From NCBI RefSeq assembly GCF_015240255.1, contig NZ_CP061205.1, positions 1,054,001 through 1,118,000 on the forward strand: a stretch of 64,000 nt of DNA, read 5' to 3'. The position numbers and the translations under genes were made by a program. Below the pieces are notes generated by a model, which worked only from the letters and a program-made list of their open reading frames with translations, did no database searches and was not told the DNA's origin. The DNA is from Kordiimonas pumila. Its GTDB lineage: Bacteria; Pseudomonadota; Alphaproteobacteria; Sphingomonadales; Kordiimonadaceae. Below, in pieces: positions 27,937-35,737 of the stretch. Each line of letters opens with the position of its first letter. Positions within the stretch are counted from its first letter, which is position 1.

Positions 27937-28624
27937 ACGTGCACTTGGTGCAGTGATTTGTGCTGTTAGCCTTATTGCTGTTTCTGCTTTTGGTAAAGAT
28001 ACAGCTTCTGAGGAACGCGCGGTTGCTGCGTTTACCAGAGTTGAACTGCAGGGCGCTATGGATGTGAATATCACGCACGGTGACCAGCAAAGGGTAACGG
28101 TTACGGCGGATACAGGCATCCTTGATAAGCTTACCACCACGGTCAAAGACGGCATCCTTGTTGTTGATATGAAATCAGGCCTGTTCAGGAACATTAAGGT
28201 TATGCGGGTTGATATTATATTGCCTGTGCTTGACGGCATGAAGCTTAAAGGTTCGGGCGATATGCTTGCCGAAGGTTTCACCGCAGAGAAACTGGACCTA
28301 ATGCTGACTGGCTCTGGTGATCTGAACATTAAGGGCCTTGATGCTGAATTGCTGTCTGTTGCGCTTAAAGGTTCAGGCGATATACGTTTGAAAGGCACAT
28401 GTCAGTCTATTGATGTAGACCTCAAAGGCTCTGGTGATGTGGAAGCAGATTCGATGAAGTGTGCCAAAGCCACTGCCAATCTTAGAGGTTCTGGTGATAT
28501 AGACCTTTATGCCCGCGACAGTGCGGATCTGAAGTTGCGGGGATCGGGCGACATTGACATTCACGGCAACCCGACTGACCTGCACACAGAAGTACAGGGT
28601 TCTGGCGATATTACACGCCGCTAA
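27929..28624 (+). CDS. Head-GIN domain (DUF2807) secreted protein, second copy
   Basis: The 231-residue paralogue of the preceding gene has a signal peptide (LGAVICAVSLIAVSAFG) and at least seven GSGD turns (LKGSGDM, LTGSGDL, LKGSGDI, LKGSGDV, LRGSGDI, LRGSGDI, VQGSGDI), a more regular repeat than in the first copy. The start at 27929 overlaps the end of the first gene (ATGAATAA). The role is unknown; envelope or adhesion is the family guess. The pair is followed by a non-coding stretch with a strong hairpin. Confidence 0.86.
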   Translation: MNKRALGAVICAVSLIAVSAFGKDTASEERAVAAFTRVELQGAMDVNITHGDQQRVTVTADTGILDKLTTTVKDGILVVDMKSGLFRNIKVMRVDIILPVLDGMKLKGSGDMLAEGFTAEKLDLMLTGSGDLNIKGLDAELLSVALKGSGDIRLKGTCQSIDVDLKGSGDVEADSMKCAKATANLRGSGDIDLYARDSADLKLRGSGDIDIHGNPTDLHTEVQGSGDITRR

Positions 28625-28709
28625 GAGATAAGTACAATAATCATATTGTTGCCGTATTTGGGCCTTTTGCGTGCCTTAATGCAGGTGCCATATATGGATG
28701 TTGGCCTCG

Positions 28710-28780
28710 ACTGGCCCGGTTGTTTCGGAGGCATGAACCCTAGCCCCCTCATCTCCGACCCCTACAGCAACCGGGCCAGT
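28710..28780. ncRNA. Strong stem-loop, possible structured RNA
   Basis: A perfect 13-base-pair outer stem (ACTGGCCCGGTTG with CAACCGGGCCAGT) encloses a six-base-pair inner stem (TCGGAG/CTCCGA) and a C-rich loop (TAGCCCCCTC). It lies in a 317-base gap between the head-GIN pair and the ABC operon. On the plus strand it is followed by TTTCTATT, so it might also end transcription. I do not recognise an RNA family; SRP RNA, 6S RNA and tmRNA hallmarks are absent. The strand is uncertain. The C-rich loop could pair with Shine-Dalgarno sequences if transcribed rightward. The rest of 28625-28941 shows nothing else I can name. Confidence 0.4.
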
Positions 28781-28941
28781 TTCTATTCCCATAAAAACAA
28801 TTAAGCCCCCTTCACCCTACAACGATGGTTTGCTTCTATGTTAACAGACTTGCATGGAAGGGGTAATCGCATTATCTAGGGTCAAAGCCTCAATCTGGAG
28901 GCTTGTGAAAATACCTGAATGGCAAAAAGGGATAGAGTTAT

Positions 28942-29886
28942 ATGGACGTCTTACTTGAGGCGCGTAACCTAACAAAGCATTTCGGACCCCTGAAAGCGGT
29001 TAATGGTATTAGCCTGCAGGTTAAAAAGGGTGAAGTGCTTGGTTTTCTAGGGCCAAACGGCGCGGGTAAAACAACCACCATGAAAATGCTAACGGGCTTC
29101 CTGACCCCAACAGAGGGTGAAACCTATGTTTGCGGTGAAGCCATGTCGACAGAGAACCTGAAAGCCCGAAGCCATATGGGATACTTGCCGGAAGGGGCGC
29201 CACTTTACGGTGACATGACACCGCGTTCCTTTCTAAAGTTCATTGCCGCAGCGCACAATATTCCCGCAGTTGAAATTATGGATGTTGTTGAAAGCGCGGC
29301 GGGTGCTGTTCATCTATCAAACGTTATGGAACAGCGGATCGAAACCCTGTCAAAAGGCTACAAACGGCGGGTAGGGCTTGCGGCGGCTATTCTGCATGCG
29401 CCAGATGTTTTGGTGCTGGATGAGCCGACAGACGGGCTTGACCCAAACCAGAAGCACGAGGTGCGCCGCTTGATCGAGGCCATGTCGGTTAACCGGGCTA
29501 TTATTATCTCAACCCATATTCTGGAAGAGGTGGAAGCCATTTGCCACCGGGCCGTTATTATTAACAAGGGCATGGTTGTGGCGGACGGTAGCCCGTCGGA
29601 GCTAAAAGCCCAGTCGCGTTACAAAAATGCGGTTACGCTGCTCTTGCCAAAAGCTGAGGCAGAAAAAGCGGCTGTGGCGCTGAAATCTATTAAGGCAATT
29701 GAAAGCGTGGAAGCTATTAATGAAGGTGACAATGTCAGGCTAACAGCTATTGCGCGGGGCCGCTCTGATATCGCGTCTATTGTGTCTGATGTTGCGTCTG
29801 TTAGTAACTGGGGGGTTAGTCAGTTTTCTGTTGATAGTGGCAGGCTGGATGATGTTTTCCGGCACCTAACAGAGGGGGAGGTATAA
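28942..29886 (+). CDS. ABC transporter ATP-binding protein (GldA-like)
   Basis: The 314-residue ATPase has Walker A GPNGAGKTTT, the ABC signature LSKGYKRRVGLA, Walker B VLVLDEPTDGLDP and the switch His in STHILEEVE. The C-terminal 90 residues match the extension of Gld/Nat-type exporters. It energises the permease encoded two bases downstream and belongs to a four-gene operon (ATPase, permease, GldG-like, DUF4340) resembling GldA-GldF-GldG. The substrate is unknown; gliding is not implied. Confidence 0.93.
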   Translation: MDVLLEARNLTKHFGPLKAVNGISLQVKKGEVLGFLGPNGAGKTTTMKMLTGFLTPTEGETYVCGEAMSTENLKARSHMGYLPEGAPLYGDMTPRSFLKFIAAAHNIPAVEIMDVVESAAGAVHLSNVMEQRIETLSKGYKRRVGLAAAILHAPDVLVLDEPTDGLDPNQKHEVRRLIEAMSVNRAIIISTHILEEVEAICHRAVIINKGMVVADGSPSELKAQSRYKNAVTLLLPKAEAEKAAVALKSIKAIESVEAINEGDNVRLTAIARGRSDIASIVSDVASVSNWGVSQFSVDSGRLDDVFRHLTEGEV

Positions 29887-29887
29887 T

Positions 29888-30634
29888 ATGACATTCCATT
29901 CTGCTGTGTGCACCATTCTGCGCCGCGAGTTTGAATCGTATTTTCTGTCGCCGGTTGCCTATGTGTTTTTAGTAATATTCTTGGTACTTGAAGGTCTGTT
30001 TACATTTTATATTGGCGGCTTTTACGAGCGCGAGCAAGCAGACCTGATGCCCTTTTTTGCGTACCAGCCTTGGCTTTATCTGTTTCTAATGCCCGCTATT
30101 GGCATGCGGCTTTGGGCAGAGGAGCGCCGCAGTGGTACCTTTGAACTGCTTTTAACGCTGCCAATACCGCTGCCTGCCGTGGTGATAGGCAAATATCTGG
30201 CAGCCATTGCTTTTGCAGGCCTTGCCTTGTTGCTGACGTTCCCTATCTGGCTAACGGTAAACTGGCTTGGTGATCCTGATAACGGTATTATTATCACAGG
30301 CTATGTTGGCTCGCTTCTCATGGCATCCAGCTATCTGGCGATAGCCTCGGCTTTGTCTGCCATTACCAAAAATCAGGTAGTGGCCTTTATCCTTTCGGTA
30401 ACTGTGTGTTTTCTGTTCTTGGTGTCTGGTCTTCCTATGGTGCTGGATGTGTTTACAGCATGGGCACCAGAGGCCTTTGTTCTGGCGGTTGCAAACCTGT
30501 CGATGCTGAGCCACTTTGACAGCCTGCAAAAGGGTGTGGTGGCCTTTAGCGATATTTTATATTTTGCGCTCGTGATTAGCCTATGGTTATGGATCAATTA
30601 TGTTGTGGTTGAAACAAAGCGGGAGGCTGGATAA
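29888..30634 (+). CDS. ABC transporter permease (GldF/ABC-2 type)
   Basis: The 248-residue inner-membrane protein has six hydrophobic helices and the ABC-2 layout, with ILRREFESYFLSPVAYVF at the start as in GldF-type permeases, and MRLWAEERRSGTFELLLTLP, which forms the coupling region. It starts one base after the ATPase stop region and its own stop overlaps the next ATG. It partners with the ATPase and the GldG-like protein to export an unknown substrate. Confidence 0.92.
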   Translation: MTFHSAVCTILRREFESYFLSPVAYVFLVIFLVLEGLFTFYIGGFYEREQADLMPFFAYQPWLYLFLMPAIGMRLWAEERRSGTFELLLTLPIPLPAVVIGKYLAAIAFAGLALLLTFPIWLTVNWLGDPDNGIIITGYVGSLLMASSYLAIASALSAITKNQVVAFILSVTVCFLFLVSGLPMVLDVFTAWAPEAFVLAVANLSMLSHFDSLQKGVVAFSDILYFALVISLWLWINYVVVETKREAG

Positions 30635-32499
30635 TGGCAAAGCCTAGCCTTTTTAAGGGATTATTGAACCGGCCTGCCGGGCAAATTACCATGGCGGTTA
30701 TTTTGTTTTTGGCATTAACTGTACTCGCAGACCGCTTTTTGCGGGGCTGGCAACTAGATCTTACAGCCGATAATCTGTACACGCTGTCGGACGGCACAGA
30801 AACCCTGCTGGCCTCGCTTGATGAGCCTGTGGTGCTGGAATATTACTTTTCGCGTAATCTGGCGGCGCCTTATGGCCAGTTGCTTGGGTACGGCAAGCGG
30901 GTGGAAGATACACTGCGCGCTGTTGTGGCAGCTAGTGACGGGATGGTTAAACTATCGGTCATTGACCCAGAGCCATTTTCAGAAGCTGAAGATGATGCAG
31001 TAGCCGCAGGCCTTAAAGGTGTGCCTATGGCCGATGGCTCCACGCTTTACATGGGGCTGAAAGCCAGTAACAGCCTTGACGGTGAGGCTGTGATACCGTT
31101 TTTTACAACAGAGCGGGAAAAGTTTCTGGAATATGATCTGGTGAAACTGATTGCCGGGTTTAATACTGCGACCAAGAAAAACCTGACACTTCTGACCAGC
31201 CTGCCCATGCAGTTTGGCCCCGGCGGTGCTGAGGCCATGATGTCTGGCAGGGCACAGCCTTATGTACTGTATGAGCAGCTTAGCGAATTTTTTAATTTGC
31301 AGGAAATCGCAGAAGACTTTAGCGAAATTCCGGCAGAAACTGACGTGTTGATGGTGGTACATCCACCAGCCTTGAATGATGATCAGCTTTTCCTGATCGA
31401 CCAGTATGTTCTAAAAGGCGGGCGGGCACTTATTTTTCTTGATCCCCATGCAGAAGCGGCAAACCCGCGCGCTTATGCGCCCAGTGCCTCAACGCTTGGC
31501 CCGCTTCTTGGCGCTTGGGGTGTTGCTATGCCAGAGGGTAAGGTTGTGGGGGATGCTGCCTTGGCGCAGCGTGTGCAAATGGGCGGCCTTGGCCCTGACA
31601 GCGTGAAAGATTATGTTTTCTGGCTTGGTATCAACCATGAATTCATGACAGACGACGATATTGTAACCGGGTCAATTGATAACCTTAATTTTGCCACCAG
31701 CGGTGTGTTGGAGCAGCTCGACGGTGCAACAACACAGTTTCAGCCGCTTGTAACAACAAGCGCTGCCTCGATGCTGTTTGATGCCAGCCGTGCTGTTGGC
31801 ATGCCTGAGCCTGACCGGCTTTTAAAAGACCTGAAACCAACGGGTATTTCCTATACGCTTTCTGCGCGGGTGAGTGGGCCTGCAAAAACGGCCTTCTCTG
31901 ATAAAGCAGCAGCAGATGCTGGGCCTGTGAATAATCCATCGGTATCAGAAGGGGATATCAACATCGTGCTCACAGCCGATACCGATATTTTTGATGATCG
32001 TTTCTGGGTGCAGTTGCAGGAACTGCTCGGCCAGCGCATTGTGGTGCCTATTGCCGGTAATGGCAGTTTTATTTTAAATCTGGCCGAGCATATCGTGGGG
32101 TCAGAGGCTTTGCTTGGCCTGCGGGGGCGCGGCATTGCCAAGCGGCCTTTCACAGTGGTAGATAGCCTGCGGCGCGAGGCAGAAACCAAATATCTGGCAG
32201 AAGAAGAAGCGCTGCAAAAACAGCTTCAGAATACAGAAATGCGTATTTCTGAATTGGAAGCGCAAGAGCCAGAAGGCGGCGCTATTCTGTCAACCGAGCA
32301 GGAAGCAGAGATAGAAGGCTTCCGGGGGCAATTGCTGGAAACCAGAAAAGCGCTTCGGGAAGTAAACCGCAGCCTACGCGCAGAAATTGTCGGGCTTGGC
32401 AAATGGCTTGCCTTTATCAACATTGCCTTGGTACCGGTCCTGATTATCCTCATCGTGCTTATCAGGCTTTGGCTGCTGCGCCGCCGTACTGCCGAGTGA
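30634..32499 (+). CDS. GldG-family ABC transporter auxiliary protein
   Basis: The 621-residue protein has an N-terminal membrane helix (ITMAVILFLALTVLA), a large extracytoplasmic region with the GldG/ABC_transp_aux signature (DLTADNLYTLSDGT at the start; VHPPALNDDQLFLIDQYVLKGG), a coiled coil near 505-580 and a C-terminal helix. Its ATG overlaps the permease stop by one base. Such proteins form the periplasmic part of Gld-type exporters. The coiled coil just before the last helix may mediate oligomerisation. Confidence 0.9.
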   Translation: MAKPSLFKGLLNRPAGQITMAVILFLALTVLADRFLRGWQLDLTADNLYTLSDGTETLLASLDEPVVLEYYFSRNLAAPYGQLLGYGKRVEDTLRAVVAASDGMVKLSVIDPEPFSEAEDDAVAAGLKGVPMADGSTLYMGLKASNSLDGEAVIPFFTTEREKFLEYDLVKLIAGFNTATKKNLTLLTSLPMQFGPGGAEAMMSGRAQPYVLYEQLSEFFNLQEIAEDFSEIPAETDVLMVVHPPALNDDQLFLIDQYVLKGGRALIFLDPHAEAANPRAYAPSASTLGPLLGAWGVAMPEGKVVGDAALAQRVQMGGLGPDSVKDYVFWLGINHEFMTDDDIVTGSIDNLNFATSGVLEQLDGATTQFQPLVTTSAASMLFDASRAVGMPEPDRLLKDLKPTGISYTLSARVSGPAKTAFSDKAAADAGPVNNPSVSEGDINIVLTADTDIFDDRFWVQLQELLGQRIVVPIAGNGSFILNLAEHIVGSEALLGLRGRGIAKRPFTVVDSLRREAETKYLAEEEALQKQLQNTEMRISELEAQEPEGGAILSTEQEAEIEGFRGQLLETRKALREVNRSLRAEIVGLGKWLAFINIALVPVLIILIVLIRLWLLRRRTAE

Positions 32500-32535
32500 T
32501 ATATAAAATGCAATCATCAGGGCCAATAATTACAT

Positions 32536-33582
32536 ATGACTGCGAAAAATTTCATGTCTGAACGCATTACCAATATTCTAGGCTATGCCACCCTTGTTGC
32601 CATTATGGCGGCAATCTGGATCATGTTTGGCGAAGACCCGGCGCTGGATCAGGGCGGGCGCGGCGAACCCACATTCGAAGGGCTGGTCGACAAGATTAAT
32701 GACACGACTACTGTAACATTAAAACAGGCGGGCACCACCACCACGCTTGTGAAAGACGGTGCTGTGTGGCGGGTTCAGGAGCGCGGTGGCTATCCGGCAG
32801 AAACGGAAACTGTGACAGCTTTCTTGAAAGGGCTGGCACTGTCAAAACGCCGGGAACCGAAAACATCAAACGCAGACAGATATGATGTGCTGGGCCTCGC
32901 CGCTGAAGCTGTTAGCATTAGCTTGCAAAGCTCTGACAACAAAGATTTTCTGCATTTCAAAATGGGCAAGCGCGCAAGCAATGCGTCTGGTCGTTCGCTC
33001 ACCTATATTGTGCAAGAAACCGACACCCGCTCGTGGCTGGTAACGGGGCTGGAAGATGCGTCGGCCGACCCAGCTACATGGCTTGATAAAACCTTGCTGT
33101 CGATCGATGATGCCCGCGTGCGCGATGTATCACTGGGCGGGGTGTGGCTTACTCGCAAGCAGGGCGAAAGCGATTATAAAGTGCAGGGCCTGAGGGCTGG
33201 CGAAGAAGCCGCTGCCACCTGGAAATTGAGCGAACCGGCACGGGTGATCACAAGCCTTTCATTTGATGATGTGAAAGAGCTTGCAAACCCGCTTGTTGAT
33301 CCTGCTGGTGTGGTGGAGCTGTCAACATATTACGGGCTGGTGCTGTCGTTGAAGCTGTTTGATATGGGGGGTAGCTTGTATGTGCAGGTTTTAGCCAGCG
33401 CTGACACGAGCGCCCATAAGCAGGGTGCGGGCACTGTGGACGACATGCCCGTTGTTGATGCAGCAGCAGAAGCAGGGGCTATCAACCATAAAACCCGGGG
33501 CTGGGTTTACAGGCTCTCATCTGCGGATAGCGATATTTTAAGCCGCAGCCGGGCCGATTTTATTGTCGAAAAAACAGAATAA
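32536..33582 (+). CDS. DUF4340 domain protein of the ABC operon
   Basis: The 348-residue protein has one N-terminal membrane helix (NILGYATLVAIMAAIWIMF) and a periplasmic beta-rich DUF4340 region (VWRVQERGGYPAETETVTAFLKGL; LGLAAEAVSISLQ). DUF4340 proteins usually sit at the end of GldG operons, as here, 36 bases after the GldG-like gene. It is probably an accessory of the exporter; no catalytic residues are recognised. Confidence 0.88.
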   Translation: MTAKNFMSERITNILGYATLVAIMAAIWIMFGEDPALDQGGRGEPTFEGLVDKINDTTTVTLKQAGTTTTLVKDGAVWRVQERGGYPAETETVTAFLKGLALSKRREPKTSNADRYDVLGLAAEAVSISLQSSDNKDFLHFKMGKRASNASGRSLTYIVQETDTRSWLVTGLEDASADPATWLDKTLLSIDDARVRDVSLGGVWLTRKQGESDYKVQGLRAGEEAAATWKLSEPARVITSLSFDDVKELANPLVDPAGVVELSTYYGLVLSLKLFDMGGSLYVQVLASADTSAHKQGAGTVDDMPVVDAAAEAGAINHKTRGWVYRLSSADSDILSRSRADFIVEKTE

Positions 33583-33605
33583 CCGGATTCATATCTGCTC
33601 TGCCT

Positions 33606-33633
33606 CTTGAAGCACCGGGATAAATCCCTAAAT
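33606..33633 (+). promoter_or_regulatory. Candidate sigma32 (RpoH) promoter of htpG
   Basis: CTTGAAG and CCCTAAAT are separated by 13 bases, close to the heat-shock consensus CTTGAAA-N11-16-CCCCATNT. The site lies 90 bases before the htpG start, and htpG is a typical RpoH target. Confidence 0.6.
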
Positions 33634-33722
33634 GAAGACAACATTTTTCTAATGCGATGCAGCAGGTTTTCTGTTTCATCCACCAAACCTGAACAATACG
33701 GAAGTTAGGCCAGAGGATACAT

Positions 33723-35627
33723 ATGTCAGAGACAACAGCCGAACCAAAAACTGAAAAAATGGGATTTGAAACCGAAGTATCGCGCCTTTTGCATATGATG
33801 GTGCATTCTGTTTATTCGGACCGCGAAATTTTCCTGCGGGAGCTGATCTCGAATGCGTCTGATGCGTGCGATAAACTGCGCTATGAAGCGCTTACCAACC
33901 CCGGCCTTAAAACCGGCAAGGATTTTGGCATCGCCATCACGGTTGATAAAGCCGCTAAAACCATCACGGTTGCCGATAACGGCGTTGGTATGAACCGCGA
34001 AGAGCTGATCGCGAACCTTGGCACCATCGCGCGCTCTGGCACGGCGAACTTTGTGAACGAACTAACCGGCGACAGCAAAAAAGACGTGCAGCTTATCGGC
34101 CAGTTTGGTGTGGGCTTTTATTCTGTTTTCATGGTGGCAGACAGTGTTGTTGTAACCACAAAAAAAGCGGGTGATACAACAGCATGGCGCTGGACCAGTA
34201 CCGGCGAAGGCACGTATGAGATCGGCGAAGCTGAAAAAGCGTCTGAGGGTACAAATATTGTGCTGAACATCAAGGATGATGCTGATGAGTTCCTTGAGCA
34301 GTACCGCCTGAAAAACATTGTCACCACCTACAGCGACCATATTGCCGTACCGATTACACTAGCCATAAAAGGCGGTGATGAGGCTGATAAAGAAGCCGAA
34401 GAAGCAAAGGTTGTTAACAATGGCTCTGCCATCTGGGCGCGGCCAAAATCAGACATAACTGACGAACAGTATGCCGAGTTTTATAAGCATGTTGGCCACG
34501 CATTTGACGAGCCCGCCCACCGCCTGCATTATAAGGTAGAGGGCATGCAGGAATATACGGTCCTGCTGTTTATCCCAACCGCCAAACCGATGGACCTGTT
34601 TGACCCAGCGCGTAAAAACCGCGTGAAACTGTATGTAAAGCGCGTGTTTATTTCTGACGAAGGCACAGACCTGCTGCCGGGTTGGCTGCGCTTTATGCGC
34701 GGTGTGGTTGATAGCCAAGACCTGCCCCTGAACGTCAGCCGCGAGATGCTGCAAAACAACCCTGTTGTTGCACGCATGTCAAAAGCGATCACCAACAAGG
34801 TGCTGGGAGAACTGGAAACACTGGCGACAAAAGAAACCGAAAAGTTCGAAAAAATCTGGACTGAATTTGGCGCTGTTATCAAGGAAGGCATCTACGAAGA
34901 TTTTGCCCGCCGCGATCAGTTGCTGAAACTCGCGCGGTTTAAATCAACGAACGGTGACGGCTGGACCAGCCTTGCCGATTATGTTGCCCGCATGAAAGAC
35001 AAGCAGTCGAAAATCTATTATATCACCGGTCTGGATGAAAAGAACCTGCGCAGAAGCCCCCAGATTGAGGGCTTTAAATCTCGTGGTCTTGAAGTGCTTA
35101 TTCTGCCGGACGCGGTGGATGATTTCTGGCTGCAAGGTGCGCCTGATTTTGAAGGCAAACCTTTTGCCTCAGTGACCCGTGGCAGCAGTGACCTTGACGA
35201 TATCGCCGAATCTGACACGGCTGAGAAAAAAGACAAAGCCCCAGAGGGCGAGGTCACAACGCTTATTACCCTCATGAAAGAAGTGCTGGGCGATAAGGTG
35301 TCTGATGTGCGCGCCTCCAGCCGCCTGACAGAAACCGCATCCTGCCTTGTGGCATCTGACACCGGCATGGATATGGCGATGGAGCGCTTGCTGAAGGCCC
35401 ATAACCAGCTTGATAGTGTGACCGCGAAGGTGCTGGAAATTAACCCCTCACACGGGCTTATTAAAACGCTGGCCCATAAAGCGGGCGACAAGGGCGCGCT
35501 TGATAGCCTCACTGACCCGGTGTGGCTGGTGTTCGACCAAGCCCGTATTCTGGAAGGCGACACACTGGATGACCCATCAGCTTTTGCTCGCCGCCTGAGC
35601 AGCGCACTGGAAAAAGGCTTAGCGTAA
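33723..35627 (+). CDS. htpG: Molecular chaperone HtpG (bacterial Hsp90)
   Basis: The 634-residue ATP-dependent chaperone has the GHKL ATPase domain (ELISNASDACDKLRYE, VADNGVGM, IGQFGVGFYS), the middle domain (GVVDSQDLPLNVSREMLQ with the catalytic Arg) and a C-terminal dimerisation domain. Its length is typical. The ATG has AGAGGA seven bases before it. A heat-shock-like promoter precedes it. It is transcribed towards the palindromic element and the type IIG enzyme gene. Confidence 0.98.
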   Translation: MSETTAEPKTEKMGFETEVSRLLHMMVHSVYSDREIFLRELISNASDACDKLRYEALTNPGLKTGKDFGIAITVDKAAKTITVADNGVGMNREELIANLGTIARSGTANFVNELTGDSKKDVQLIGQFGVGFYSVFMVADSVVVTTKKAGDTTAWRWTSTGEGTYEIGEAEKASEGTNIVLNIKDDADEFLEQYRLKNIVTTYSDHIAVPITLAIKGGDEADKEAEEAKVVNNGSAIWARPKSDITDEQYAEFYKHVGHAFDEPAHRLHYKVEGMQEYTVLLFIPTAKPMDLFDPARKNRVKLYVKRVFISDEGTDLLPGWLRFMRGVVDSQDLPLNVSREMLQNNPVVARMSKAITNKVLGELETLATKETEKFEKIWTEFGAVIKEGIYEDFARRDQLLKLARFKSTNGDGWTSLADYVARMKDKQSKIYYITGLDEKNLRRSPQIEGFKSRGLEVLILPDAVDDFWLQGAPDFEGKPFASVTRGSSDLDDIAESDTAEKKDKAPEGEVTTLITLMKEVLGDKVSDVRASSRLTETASCLVASDTGMDMAMERLLKAHNQLDSVTAKVLEINPSHGLIKTLAHKAGDKGALDSLTDPVWLVFDQARILEGDTLDDPSAFARRLSSALEKGLA

Positions 35628-35635
35628 GCCTGAGT

Positions 35636-35730
35636 GCCATACTGGGACACCCGCGTAGGTGGGTGTCCCAGTATGGCAGTGAAACTGGACTCCCTTCCCT
35701 CGGCTTTCTGCCTCACCGGGAATGACAGAT
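35636..35730. repeat. Palindromic repeat-like element after htpG
   Basis: A perfect 17-base inverted repeat (GCCATACTGGGACACCC, 8-base spacer, reverse complement; 35636-35677) is followed by about 50 bases (to about 35730) containing GGACTCCC...GGGAATGACA. GTCATTCCCG-type sequences of this form are often dispersed palindromic repeats in alphaproteobacterial genomes. It may also serve as the htpG terminator. No second copy was seen in this window. Confidence 0.55.
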
Positions 35731-35737
35731 GATAATG

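Noticed and set aside
28640-28800. SRP RNA, 6S RNA or tmRNA
   Set aside because: The SRP GGAAG apical motif, the 6S central bubble and the tmRNA tRNA-like ends are all absent.
35018-35716. Minus-strand frame of 232 codons
   Set aside because: It is antisense to htpG, Ser/Arg-rich and without any domain.
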